Shown: one piece after another, positions 25,684-37,496 of the stretch
How positions within the stretch are numbered: position 1 is the first letter of the stretch
How the letters are laid out: every line of letters begins with the position of its first letter
Assembly (NCBI GenBank): GCA_021613535.1
Contig: CP075492.1
Span: forward strand, 10,788,001-10,852,000
Source of the DNA: Adineta vaga
Taxonomy: Eukaryota > Rotifera
Length of the DNA stretch: 64,000 nucleotides
Reading direction: 5' to 3'
The notes under the pieces: generated by a model
What the model was told of the DNA's origin: nothing
The model's input: the letters and a program-made list of their open reading frames with translations, nothing else
The model's database searches: none
Position numbers and translations under genes: made by a program

Positions 25684-27651
25684 ATGAATATGACGCCAAC
25701 TGCTGGCAATCGACCGCAGCCAAAAGATAAAAATGTGAGTTTTGAACATTAGTATTGAACTATTTTCCACTATGAAATATATGAATTAACAGTAAAATTG
25801 AATTGTCAGTTAGAAAGTTAACTATATTTCGTTCAAGGTTTAGGGAAATATTTTTCCATCGAAAATAAATTGTGATAGATATATAGCATGAGTAATTCAA
25901 TAGCTATAGACTTTTAAACTGAAGTCTTTTCAAATAAAATAAAGTCTTAAAACATTTTAATATTGTTTTTAAATCTTAAAAGTTCAATCACTTCGATACG
26001 GTGATGATCTAGGTCATCGAACAGATGGAGCTGGTTATCATTCTAAAACAATCGAGATCGTTGAACCTAAAATAACTCATTTTCTTTTCTTATCATTCTC
26101 GAATAAATCTCATCAATCATTTTTCTATTAAGAAATGTGGAAAATTTGAATTTGATTAAAAGTAAGTCTTGATAGTTATCTATCTTTAGTTATTTAAATT
26201 AGATATATCTTCTTGATGATTCCTTGAACTAATCTAACATATAACTTTGAAATTCGAACGAAATTTATACTTATATCTACTCTATATTATTAGGATAACC
26301 AATCAGCTTTTGTTGGTTTTGCTAATCTACCGAATCAAGTTCATCGAAAAATTGCCAAACGTGGTTTTGAATTTACTCTTATGGTTGTTGGTAAAGAAAT
26401 GCAATTCTTAATTATTATCAGATTTATAGATGAATACTTCGCTTTTTTTCTTGTAGGTGAAAATGGACTTGGAAAAGCAACATTAATCAATAATCTATTT
26501 CTCACTGATCTTTATCCTGAACGACACATTCCAAGTGCTCAAGGTAACTTTCTTTTTCATTTCTCATGTGTTATTCATTTCATTTGCGTCTTTTTTTTGA
26601 TAGAAAAACTTCGTCAATCAGTGAAAATCGAAGTATCTTCAGTCGAAATTGAAGAACGTGGTGTCAAAGTACGTTTAACTGTTGTTGATACACCTGGTTA
26701 TGGTGATAATCTAAATGGTATTGAAAATTATAAAGCCATATCAAACTACATTGATAATCAATTTGAACGTTATCTCAAAGATGAAACTGGTCTTAATCGT
26801 CGAAATATATCTGATAATCGTATTCATTGTCTTCTCTATTTTATTTCATCATTCGCACGAGGGTAAGTCTAATGAACATATGAAAAGTCTCATACAAATA
26901 AACTTTGTCGGATATTTAAAAGATTGAAACCCTTGGATATTGAATGTATGAAAGAATTACATCATAAAGTCAATATTGTTCCAGTAATTGCCAAAGCAGA
27001 TGCATTAACTACTATGGAACTTATTCAGATGAAACAAACTGTAAGAAATATTCATTTTAATTAATAAGATGATTCGAAGATATGTTGTCGATTTCAGATT
27101 CTTCAACAAATTCATGAACATCATATTGAAATTTATCAAATTCCAGAATGTGATGCTGATGAAGACGAAGAAATAAAAGAGAAAAATAAACAATTGAAAA
27201 AATCCATTCCATTTGCGATCATTGCTTCCGCACAAACTTATGAGGTTCAAGGAAAGAAGGTTTCTGGAAGAATGTATCCATGGGGTTTAGTCGAAATTGA
27301 AAATAGTGATTATTGTGATTTTCTTAAACTTCGAACGATGTTAATGTAAATTTTGACTCTCAATATAATGAAAAATTCTTCTTTCTATTCTATTTAGAAC
27401 TCATATGCAAGATTTACAAGAGATTACTGATGAAATTCATTATGAAAATTATCGATCAGATAAACTTCAATTAAAAAAAATCCTTGCTAATGATGAAAAA
27501 CAAAAGAAAATAATTCAAGAAAAAGATAGAGAGGTAACTTATTCTATATCCTTTCTCTTTCTCATATGAATCATACTTTGATTTGATTTAGCTTCGACGA
27601 ATGCAAGATATGTTGGCAAAAATGCAAGGACATTTAGCTGAACAAAAATAA
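25684..27651 (+). CDS. septin (SEPT2-like GTPase)
   Basis: Eight exons give 351 residues: 25684-25734, 26294-26390, 26457-26543, 26604-26862, 26923-27040, 27098-27345, 27398-27533, 27592-27651. The G domain has the P-loop GENGLGKAT (50-58), G3 DTPG (107-110) and G4 AKAD (188-191). The septin unique element follows ([34 protein letters not shown]), then a short coiled coil. Septins polymerise into filaments at membranes and the cytokinetic furrow. The [20 protein letters not shown] segment resembles the SEPT2 group. The residue after the P-loop lysine is Ala57 where Ser/Thr normally helps hold magnesium, so nucleotide handling may be altered. Intron 1 (559 nt) is unusually long. Confidence 0.93.
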
Positions 27652-27720
27652 TAATAATAATAATATTGCTAATCAGATCTTTTGTATTGAATTTTTGTAG
27701 TATTTGTATATTAAGGAAAA

Positions 27721-27726
27721 AATAAA
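27721..27726 (+). terminator. candidate polyadenylation signal of septin
   Basis: AATAAA 70 nt after the septin stop codon, the usual distance for a compact 3' UTR. Confidence 0.55.
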
Positions 27727-27777
27727 GTATCCTAGATTTGACTATTTGAACGAACGTCGTCTTAGAATGAAAAAGAA

Positions 27778-27800
27778 GAAAGAAAGAAAGAAAGAAAGAA
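27778..27800. repeat. (GAAA)n microsatellite
   Basis: Five perfect GAAA units plus a partial one in the septin 3' flank. Confidence 0.9.
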
Positions 27801-28561
27801 GGAAACACAGACGTAGAGAATGAATCATACTGAAGGACGAATGTCTACTATGCAATTTTTGCGTTCGTCTTGCCTTTATAAGATACGCTACTGTCGGTAA
27901 AAAAGTTAACTCTGATTCCGGAACAATCACAAGAAAATCTTTCGCCTTTTACTAAAGATTTCTGTGTTTCGGAATAATTCAATGAGTCTTATAGACAAAT
28001 TTTTTCTCGGCTCGCTTCGTGCGGGCTTCCAATTAAAATAAATGAAATAATCTTTTTAAACATATCTGATAGAGAAGGTATGTCCTTATCTAACAGAATG
28101 AAAACGTTGACCTGATCTAAGTATAAACAATATTGCATGTTGCATATAACTATTATTAACTTTTGTTACATACCATTCACACAGATAAGATTATCTTTAC
28201 TACATATTAACAACGCCCTCTATCCATACATGATAAAGGGGAAAAAAAGAAGCTGGCACGCTATGAAATCAAAAATATTTTTTAAAATCATGTGTAAAAT
28301 TAGATCATATGTATATATTTGCATATCTTTCGAGACGAAGAAACATATTTAATAGAAAGGAAGAAAAGCACACTACACAAATCCATTCGAAAAGAAAAGA
28401 AACAAATGTCACTGTGTGTTTTTTTTGTGTCAAAAAAATAAGGAGACTAAAGAAAACAAATTAAAATTAAACATTTTTTTGTGAAAAATTAAACATCATC
28501 TCTAAAGAAAGAAAAATAAAGATTTTGTTTTATTCAAAGAAGTCAAATAGAGACAATTCTT

Positions 28562-29482
<921 letters not shown>

Positions 29483-30765
29483 GATGTAGAAGTGTTGGGC
29501 TTAGTTATTGTTTTTGATAAATACTAGTGAAAAGTAATAATGATGAATATGATGTGATCTCACAGGTCACACTACAGTTCTTTTTTTTTCTCTTTTGTCG
29601 TCGTCGTCGGCTTCTCTCTCCCTCTCAAGCAATGATTCAATGTTTTTACTTGCTTCTTAGCTATAACGGACACACTGTAAGTAAATATCATACAATAAAA
29701 CAAAAAAAAAGCGAGAAAGAGAAAAAGAATGAAAGCGCAGTTCTTATCGTATTGGCATGTGTATGTATTTACTTCAAATCGAAGCGTCACTATTTGTAAT
29801 ATTGCAATTGAAAAAAAAAATTGTGTCATATATACGGACACACACAACTGCCTCTATTGTTCAACAAAATCGATCATGTTACATTAATGTATGTGCGGTC
29901 AACTCTTTTTTCCCCCTTTTTTTCTTCTTCTTCTTCTTCATCGTCCTCTTCTCTTTTGTTCCCATCGAATCGATCTTTTTTGTCCAGACAGAGAGTAAAC
30001 GAGAGAAAGAAGGAGAAATTCTATATATATATATATATATATATGAATGTATGAGTGGACGACGAGTAATCATGACGTTTTTGCTGTTTATTAGTCGCTT
30101 GGTGTGAGTGTGTATATGGAGATGACTTGCTTCATTGCTCAACAGACTTCGAATATATATATATATATGTATGTATTTATATACATAAAGAGAAAAGATC
30201 ATGATGTAATAATAAATAGTATGTGCATATAACCAGATGTTGCCCATAGACATATGCTAGACGACAACAGCAGGGGGTACTTATTTATAACTGTATCATT
30301 TTTCTCTTTACCGATTTTGACTCAATCATGAACGGAAGAATGACATCGATATCAATGTTTGTTTAGATTGACAATAACAGATATTATTAGTCAATTAATG
30401 AATGTCGTTTTCTATATTGACACTGATAAGTTAGTGAAACTTGTCAATTAATCACTAAGACAAACGGATAAGGCTCATTGAGATCAAGGCTATACTATCT
30501 ATGTGAGAGAATGTTGATATCCTATATTATCTCTACGTAACCTTGATAAGATGAAAAAGGTATTATTCTTTCTCTAATATATCTCTTGAGCAATCTTTCG
30601 ACAAATGATTCTTTTCTATTAATGTAGTTCATTACTATGCTAAATATCTATATCTATAAAGAAATTCTACTGTATAGTTACAATTAATTTGCTTCTTGAT
30701 TATTATAGTCAAAGAAAAAACATCGTAATATACAAACAAGAAATGTTTGACAGTCTTCTTCGTTA
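29483..30765. other. repeat-rich intergenic interval
   Basis: Low-complexity sequence upstream of the CRK-like gene, with T-rich runs (29579-29590, 29910-29950), purine-rich tracts and TA repeats. Open frames here are repeat artefacts. No gene seen. Confidence 0.6.
30022..30044. repeat. (TA)n microsatellite
   Basis: Uninterrupted TA run of about 11 units. A shorter one follows at 30152-30167. Confidence 0.9.
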
Positions 30766-31939
30766 TCATAAAATTCGTCCATAAATATTCCAAAGACAAA
30801 CAATTAATGAATTGTCATTATTATTCATAACTAAACATGCATGAAGTAATGCATGGAATTGTTGACGAACTGATTCATTATTAACTATTTGTTCTAATGT
30901 TGTATTATCATGTGATGTAATTATTTTTTCTAGAATATTGATAAGAATTGAATTGTATGTTGAGTTATGGTTTACATGTTGAAATAAAGCAAATAATTCA
31001 ATGAGTATTTGTTCAAAAACTAATAAGAAATAAGATGATTGACAGCCTAAAATTGAGAAGAAAAGATTTTAGTAAACAATAGCGTTCGTTTATGATACAA
31101 TGCATAACACTCAAAAATGAACTCTTGATTTAAGTATCGAATAAGTGTTTTTGTTAGTTAAATTTTACCAGTTTTATCGAAAGAGAGAAAGAGATGTGAT
31201 GACAATTGTGCGTGCCATCTGGGAAGTTCTGAAGCAATAGCAAACATTCTTTTGTCAATATTTATAGACATCGGAAATGAAGAATCTGTTCGTGCATTTC
31301 AGACACAAACAATACTTCAATCGTACTGTAATGGATATGTTGAATAAATGAACAATATTGGAATAAATCATTCTTCGCTATATATACCGATTTGTTCAAT
31401 AAGCATTTGGCCATTGTTTGTAATTTTTGATTGTTTTATGCACATCAGAATTGAACTAATCAAATTTCGTATAGTTGAATGGAAGATTTTTGAATATTCG
31501 GCACAATATCATAGTTTATAATAATACCAATCAATTGTTTGAATAGAATTTCATATTTTTCTTCTTTGATTCGTAATAAATTTTCTTTCATTAATTCGAA
31601 TATTCGATCCATCGTTTCAATAATTAATGTTTGTAACTCAATATTAAAATCTGTTGATTGAGTAAACACATTCTGTAAAAAATTTCCATGATGTTCAAGT
31701 AAATCGAATGCATTCTTTGGAATAATCATTGATCGTGAAGATTTTCGAAGTGAACATATATCAACTAAAACTTGTTCGAATTGAATAGCTTCATTGATTT
31801 TATTTCTTCGTAAAGTGTTCTGTAAATGTATTGTAAAATCTCTTGGTGTTAAATGTGATGGTGTTAATCGAATGATAGCCATGGTTAGTGAAAGTTTTTT
31901 ATAGAAATTTTCATTATATAAGAATGTTTGTACATTCAT
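30766..31939 (-). CDS. helical protein of unknown family, apparent frameshift in exon 1
   Basis: Exon 1 runs 31939-31388 and exon 2 runs 31046-30766. The start MNVQTFLYNENFYKKLS opens about 150 residues of helix-rich sequence (FNIELQTLIIETMDRIFELM) suggestive of ARM/HEAT-like folds. Exon 2 codes 93 helical residues and ends WNIYGRIL. The two parts only connect if the frame changes near 31450-31500. The first frame stops at QLYEI, while the other, STIRNLISSILMCIKQSK, runs to a good donor (phase 1) that fits exon 2. I found no GT-AG intron that repairs it. It could be an assembly indel, a decaying allele or a fresh pseudogene. The family is not recognised. The intron (341 nt) is long for this genome. 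Confidence 0.5.
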
Positions 31940-32040
31940 GATATTCTACAAGAATCAATATTCTTGAGATAGAAAAAGAAGAAATTCAAAGAAAACTCTT
32001 TCTCAGTTCAAACGATTTTATTGAAAAATAAAACTGTTTA

Positions 32041-33646
32041 TCACAAAGTGGCATACATTTTCAAATAATGTTTAGCAAACGGAGAATTAGGAACCATTAT
32101 CATAAAACTCGGCATACCAAGTTGAACAACAAATCTATTTAAAAACAAATTTAGAATATACATAAACGTACAAATAATTTTATGAAAATATTTCTACCCT
32201 GGTAATTGAAGCGTTTCCAGAAGTGTTTTATCAGATGGAACAATCTTTAATTGATGCTTATCACGATCTTCATAATAGATCTAGAAGAAGATTTTTTGTA
32301 ATTATTAAGGAGTGATTAAAAAGATCTTACACTCATTTGATCTAACGTATATTTCCCTTCTTCATCCCATGGTGCACGCGATTGAAACATCTCAGCTAAT
32401 TGATCAATAAGTCTAAACACGAAATAAACTTTATCATAGAATATCATTTTCGTTGGACGTTACTTTGTATTCTGATGAAATTCTTTTATATAATCCGTTT
32501 GTCCATATTCTGGATAGAGAAATACAACTGGAAATGTTAGTGTTTGATTTTCTTCATTCAATTGAATACAACTTCCGGCAGGATTCGAACTTATATTGAA
32601 TATATCAAAAGAAGGGTCTTCTTGTAAACGAATATTATGTTTCTAAGAAGAAATCCTCGTGTGAATTTATATACAAATGATTAAGTTCATACCTTGACAG
32701 CGTTCAAAACTTTCTGTTGTTCATTTCGTTGTTTTCGATCTAAACCTTGTTGTTTTCTGTCATCACGTTCTTTTTCTTTCTAAAAAGAATACGAATGAAA
32801 AAACTATTTCGATAAAAAGTCAATATTGAGTTACTTGTAACTTGGCTGCTCGATCACGTATTTCGATTAATTTATCATCATTGTTAGAAAACATTGAAGA
32901 GAAAAAAATTCATGTTAAGGAAAAGAAGAACTAGCAAAATATGTTCCGAATTGAAAAAAAAGAAAGAAACTTAATCAAACAAAAAGGATACTGATAAACC
33001 AGCTGTGCACCAAGATTGAGCTTCTTGATATTTACTTAATTTCATACATGATTCAGCAGCTTTTAAATATGCCTTCAAATGATCAGGTTTACATTTTCTC
33101 GATAGAACACAATCACGTAAAGCCGATCGATGATTACCCAAATAGAAATTTGCTGTGGCACGATTACAGAATAGAACAGCATTGATAGTCGGATCTGGAC
33201 AACGTTGTTTGATACCTTCGGTATACGCAAGAATTGCATTACGATATTTTTTGTATCCGTAATATTTATTGCCTTCTTCTTTGTATTTAGTTGCCTTTTC
33301 TAGAATTTATTTGATCTAAAATAATATTTGTACTTTCGAATTTCATTTCTATACCTAAAGGTGTATCGTCATCATTATCCCAATGCAATGCTTGTAAAGC
33401 TGCTGTTGCTGGGTGAAGTTCTGCACCTTCTTGTGGCATTTCTTTTAAAAAGAAGGGATGTCCTTCGAGATCCTAATATATATATATATAAATATAATAG
33501 AATCAAAACTATCATTTCCTGTTCATTCTTACTTTCCAAAAGGCATCATCCAGTTGACCCGTTGGTAAATTATCTTTGTCTTCGACAAGTTTATCAATGA
33601 ATTCATCAAGTTGTTGATCAAGTTCTTCCGGTGAGGGTGTAGCCAT
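32041..33646 (-). CDS. TTC4: TTC4/Cns1-type TPR co-chaperone of Hsp90
   Basis: Nine exons give 370 residues (human 387): 33646-33533, 33472-33355, 33299-32992, 32882-32835, 32779-32693, 32642-32464, 32412-32331, 32280-32198, 32134-32041. The N terminus has HPFFLKEMPQEGAELHPATA. Three TPR units (about 78-180) contain KYKEEGNKYYGYKKYRNAI, FCNRATANFYLGNHRSAL and HLKAYLKAAESCMKLSKYQEA. A charged helix is followed by the C-terminal 'wheel' domain (FPVVFLYPEYGQTDYIKEF; RAPWDEEGKY). TTC4 and yeast Cns1 bind the Hsp90/Hsp70 C terminus and aid client folding and translation. Intron 3 is a U12-type intron. A CCAG acceptor-like site abuts the ATG. Confidence 0.95.
32883..32991 (-). other. U12-type (minor spliceosome) intron in TTC4
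   Basis: On the minus strand the intron begins GTATCCTTTTT, a perfect U12 5' splice site. It contains TTTTCCTTAAC (branch motif TTCCTTAAC at 32922-32914), a perfect U12 branch point. The reading frame and TTC4 conservation put the downstream exon start at AATGATGAT, so the intron would end TTCTAAC, that is AC instead of AG. No AG occurs between the branch motif and the conserved exon. Length 109 nt, phase 0. Confidence 0.85.
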
Positions 33647-34043
33647 CTGGAAAAATGTTTTGATTTTTTTATTTAAGAAAAGAAAATTTTGATATCATGT
33701 TTTTGTTCTCGAACAAATCAATCTTAAGACGATTTTTATTAGTTCTTTTCATTTGTGCGAACATGACAACAGTAAGATATACACAAAGAAAAAAACATAG
33801 GATAAGACGAAGCATGAACAGTAACATACATGTCTAGTCTTCATATCGGGAATGTTTAATATTCGCCTAATCTTCTTTCGATTGATAACAAACAAGACAT
33901 GAATATTTGTTTTTCTCTGAAAAAGTTATCGTTCATTTTGTAGTAGTAAAAGAAGTGAGAAAAAATGAAAAAAGAAAAGAAAAGAATACACATTCTGTGT
34001 TTTTGTACAAAATGATAGAGAATAATTTCTTTTGAGTTAATGT
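33647..34043. other. TTC4 5' flank and hnRNP 3' UTR
   Basis: AT-rich with no coding exon seen. CTGG at 33647-33650 reads CCAG on the minus strand, immediately before the TTC4 ATG. Confidence 0.55.
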
Positions 34044-35952
34044 TCAAGTGCGAGCCATTTTCGATCGATTGAGATCATCATAAAGCGGTAATAATTCAAT
34101 ATATCGTGTTCCCATGTATTTCTTGTGATATCTACAAAGAAAAGGAGTACTCAAGCAACATTTTTTCTTCAAGCAAAAGAGAAAAATAACATACGTTAAT
34201 GCTTCAGTAGCTTCTTCACGTGAACCAAATTCAGCATACCAAATAGGTGGTTTACCACGAGGAGTATTTTCTTGTTCAAGACGTATAGGTACAACTGGAC
34301 TAAAGAACTGAAAATAATCGAATTTATATAGGAAATATCACCATCATTTTTATCTCTCACTTCGAAAACTTCTTTTTCACCGGCTTCAAATGGCACACCA
34401 CGTATTTTCATTGTAAATGATACTGACATTGGACCTAGAAAAGATTTTTCTATGAAAATATTATTTCCTTTCTAAGCTCTTACGTTTCATTGCACCACCA
34501 CCCATATGATTGTTACTTGAATAATTATTTGACTGGTTGTTTCCACCATAGGAATCGTAGTTATTTGACGATGGATTATCATATTGATTCATATTATTAT
34601 TATATCCATTTCCACTCATATTGCCTCCCAAATTACCATGTCGTTGTGATCCATAGTTTTGATTCGATCTATTGTTTCCACCACTATTATTATCACCAGC
34701 AACAGCAGCAGCAGCACCACCACCACCTCGTTGTCGTGCCATGGATTGAGTGTCGTTCATAATGGAGGCACGAGCTTCAGCATAGGTGGATTTGAATAAT
34801 TCAATATAGCTGTGATAATGATAAGTAAAATATAAAAATAAGTTTAAAAGATAAAAACAGATAGAAATCAAATAGTAATGCAACTTTGGGCATAACAAGC
34901 AATGTCGAAGAAAAAAGATCCATTTTTCGTTCCATTAAATTGATCAGATAGAAAATTAGAGAGCAAAAATTGAAATAAAAATGAAATGCAAGAATAATAT
35001 TAATTCTATCTGATCAATTTAATTGAAAATATCCCCCCAAAACGATCTGTTTTTCTTTTAACTTAAAGGACACCTTCGTCTCGCTCATTTTACCGTACCG
35101 ATGACCGATATTCATGCGGTTGAATTCCATAGCTCGTAGGGCATTGTCCATGTTCGCGAAAGCGACAAAAGCCTCGCCTGCCGGTTTGCTCGAGGAGATG
35201 TGTACGCCATTCTGAGCTATGTCGAGTCCTATAAGGTGAGGTAATCCCAAAAAATAGACAAAAACAACACAAAATAATATAGATTCTAATTTTTTTATCG
35301 ATCCTACAGAGGAATTTTCCCACTGAAAAAAACTCGATCTTCTTCTTTATCCTTAATTCCATGAATATGTACGTACCTCGAAAGAAAGTAGTCACATCTT
35401 CTTTACTGGAATTATATGGTAGACCACGTAGACGTACTACTGGTTCACGCCAATTATCATTATTAGCATTTGGTGAATTTTCATCACTAGTTTGTTCACT
35501 ATTGTTATTTTTAAGTGCTTGATTCATTTCATCCGTAGATGATTCAAAGACTTCAATATAACCTGGAATAAATACAAAAAACTTGTTGTTTAGTGAAAAT
35601 TTTGATTTATTAGAGTGATCTTTAGTAACAGATTTTTTTTCATAGAACAATACATACGACTGCCTATAGTTTTTTGATGGCACATATTTGCATTATCGAC
35701 ATCTTCTTGTGATTCCAATACTACAAAACATTCGCCCGTTGGTCGTGATTGGTCGTTCATTGGAAAAAATGTCTGAAGAACTTTACAACCTAGAAAAATC
35801 AACAGTTTTATAAAAATAGATACATTTAAATGAAATAAAAGACCTTGAAGGAAACTTTGTATATCGCCTTTTAATGTATTCCATGGTAAACCACGAAGAC
35901 GAACTACGAAACCACTATTGTTATTATTATTATTAACAAATGAGCCGTTCAT
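34044..35952 (-). CDS. hnRNP H/F-like protein with three quasi-RRMs
   Basis: Eight exons join to 385 residues: 35952-35844, 35789-35658, 35562-35377, 35228-35099, 34809-34484, 34434-34361, 34307-34195, 34131-34044. qRRM1 (about 14-95) has VVRLRGLPWNTLKGDI and TIGSRYIEVFESS. qRRM2 (about 120-200) has VVRLRGLPYNSSKEDV, PAGEAFVAFANMDNALRAM and IGHRYIELFKS. A Gly/Asn/Ser-rich linker with a GGGGAAAAV run follows. qRRM3 has FTMKIRGVPFEAGEKEVFE and MGTRYIELL. The qRRM fold of hnRNP H/F and GRSF1 binds G-tracts and controls alternative splicing. The fourth exon is visibly richer in G+C than its neighbours, and the intron after it holds a 20-bp inverted repeat. Divergent from PBX. Confidence 0.9.
34934..35023. 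repeat. 20-bp perfect inverted repeat, 50-bp spacer
   Basis: ATTAAATTGATCAGATAGAA at 34934-34953 is repeated exactly in inverse orientation at 35004-35023. It lies within the 289-nt intron 4 of the hnRNP H/F-like gene and would form a strong stem in the pre-mRNA. Confidence 0.9.
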
Positions 35953-36236
35953 CGTTCGGTAGAAAAAAAGAGACAGAGAAAAGATTTAGAGATGATCCTA
36001 TTATATTAGTAATAAACTGAACAACGAACGATCATTGTGAACTAGTAACCAATTAGATAATATACACAATATAATGCTGTATCCCTTTAAAAAAAACATA
36101 TCTTTACATCTAACACACTAATGCAAATTAATTTAACCAATAGGAAATTTTCTTCTTCTGTCACACATTGTTAATTGTTCGAGGTAAACTATGGATAAGA
36201 TAGAGAGAGAAAAAACAACATAAAATCAATGGATGC
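35953..36236. promoter_or_regulatory. divergent promoter, hnRNP H/F-like gene / PBX
   Basis: 284 bp between opposed start codons, so it must hold both promoters. ATAACCAAT-like sequence at 36047-36055 and CCAAT at 36138-36142 are possible CCAAT-box elements. Positions are by eye. Confidence 0.45.
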
Positions 36237-37496
36237 ATGATTAGTCGAATTGAAATGGATGGTCAAGATTCAACTTATAATCCAAATCTCCCATCGTCAC
36301 ATTATAGTTCAATGATTCCGCCATTGACAACAGATGTGAAATATAATATGTATGATACAAATACAAACGAAAATAAGCCATTCAATGATATTAATGGAAT
36401 GTTACAACAAATTATGTCTATTGTTGATCAAAGTCTTGATGAAGCTCAATCAAGGTTTGTTTTCAAATATTTGAAATGTACAAATTTAATTTTCTTTTTC
36501 TTTAGAAAACATGCATTCAATCAAAGTCGACTTAAACCTGCCTTTTTTCAAGTATTATGTGAAATCAAAGAAAAAACAGGTATGTCTTTTAGAATTCATA
36601 GGTATATATATATATATATCGTTAAATAATCCGATATTTTTTTAAGCGATTAATATTCGAAATTTTCCGGAAGATGAACCACCAGATGCACAATTAATGC
36701 GTTTAGATAATATGTTATTAGCTGAAGGCATAGCTGGACCAGAAAGATTAGGTAGTTCATCGACATCTTCATCTGCTGCTGGTGCTAATGCAGCTGCAAG
36801 TATAAATGATGAATCAGCACTTGAACATGGAGATTATCGAGCAAAATTATCACAAATTCGACAATTATATCATAGTGAACTTGAAAAATATGAACAAGCA
36901 TGTAATGATTTTACTAGTCATGTTATAAATTTATTACGTGAACAAAGTCGTGCACGTCCTATCTCACCTCGAGAAATTGATCGAATGGTAGCAATCATTC
37001 GAAAGAAATTCTCATCTATTCAATTACAGTTGAAACAAAGTACATGTGAAGCTGTTATGATTCTTCGTTCACGATTTCTTGATGCCAGGTAAGACAAATT
37101 GACTTGAAGAAATATTCTATATCGTTTATTTTTTATTAGACGAAAACGTCGTAACTTTAGTAAGACAGCAACTGAAGTTCTCAATGAATATTTCTATTCA
37201 CATTTATCCAATCCATATCCAAGTGAAGAAGCTAAGGAAGAATTAGCACGTAAATGTGGCATTAGTGTATCACAGGTAATTTAACAACAATAATCTTTTC
37301 ATTATTAAATTGATATGTTTACTAATGAATTCAGGTTAGTAATTGGTTTGGTAATAAACGCATTCGATATAAGAAAAATATTGGTAAAGCTCAAGAAGAA
37401 GCAAATTTATATGCATCAAAATTAGCTAATCAAGCTGCACAAGGCGTTGGTAATATGCGACGAGACAGTGACAGTTCACATCATGGTGAAAGATAA
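36237..37496 (+). CDS. PBX: PBX/Extradenticle TALE homeobox protein
   Basis: Five exons give 343 residues: 36237-36454, 36506-36579, 36647-37088, 37140-37275, 37335-37496. The PBC-A domain contains [20 protein letters not shown] and [20 protein letters not shown] contains [20 protein letters not shown] and [20 protein letters not shown]. The TALE homeodomain (about 246-308) has the three-residue loop insertion [13 protein letters not shown] and recognition helix [18 protein letters not shown] proteins are DNA-binding partners of Hox and MEIS factors. The start could also be the in-frame ATG at 36255 (MDGQDS). The C-terminal tail is about 35 residues, much shorter than in vertebrate PBX1. An Ala/Ser-rich insert follows the PBC-A domain. 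Confidence 0.96.

Larger units (their letters stand above)
27652..28561. other. convergent 3' ends of septin and CRK-like gene
   Basis: Contains the septin cleavage signal and a GAAA microsatellite. A short patch at 28005-28028 has higher GC than its surroundings. No coding exon is supported. Confidence 0.55.

Noticed and set aside
25982-26060. Possible extra exon in septin intron 1 (open frame [16 protein letters not shown])
   Set aside because: Its open frame is out of phase with exon 1 (phase 0), and it has no ATG or good donor. It might be an alternative 5' exon, but I see no positive support.
29757-30253. Overlapping open frames around 30 kb
   Set aside because: Driven by TTC, TA and purine repeats; no conserved residues or splice structure.
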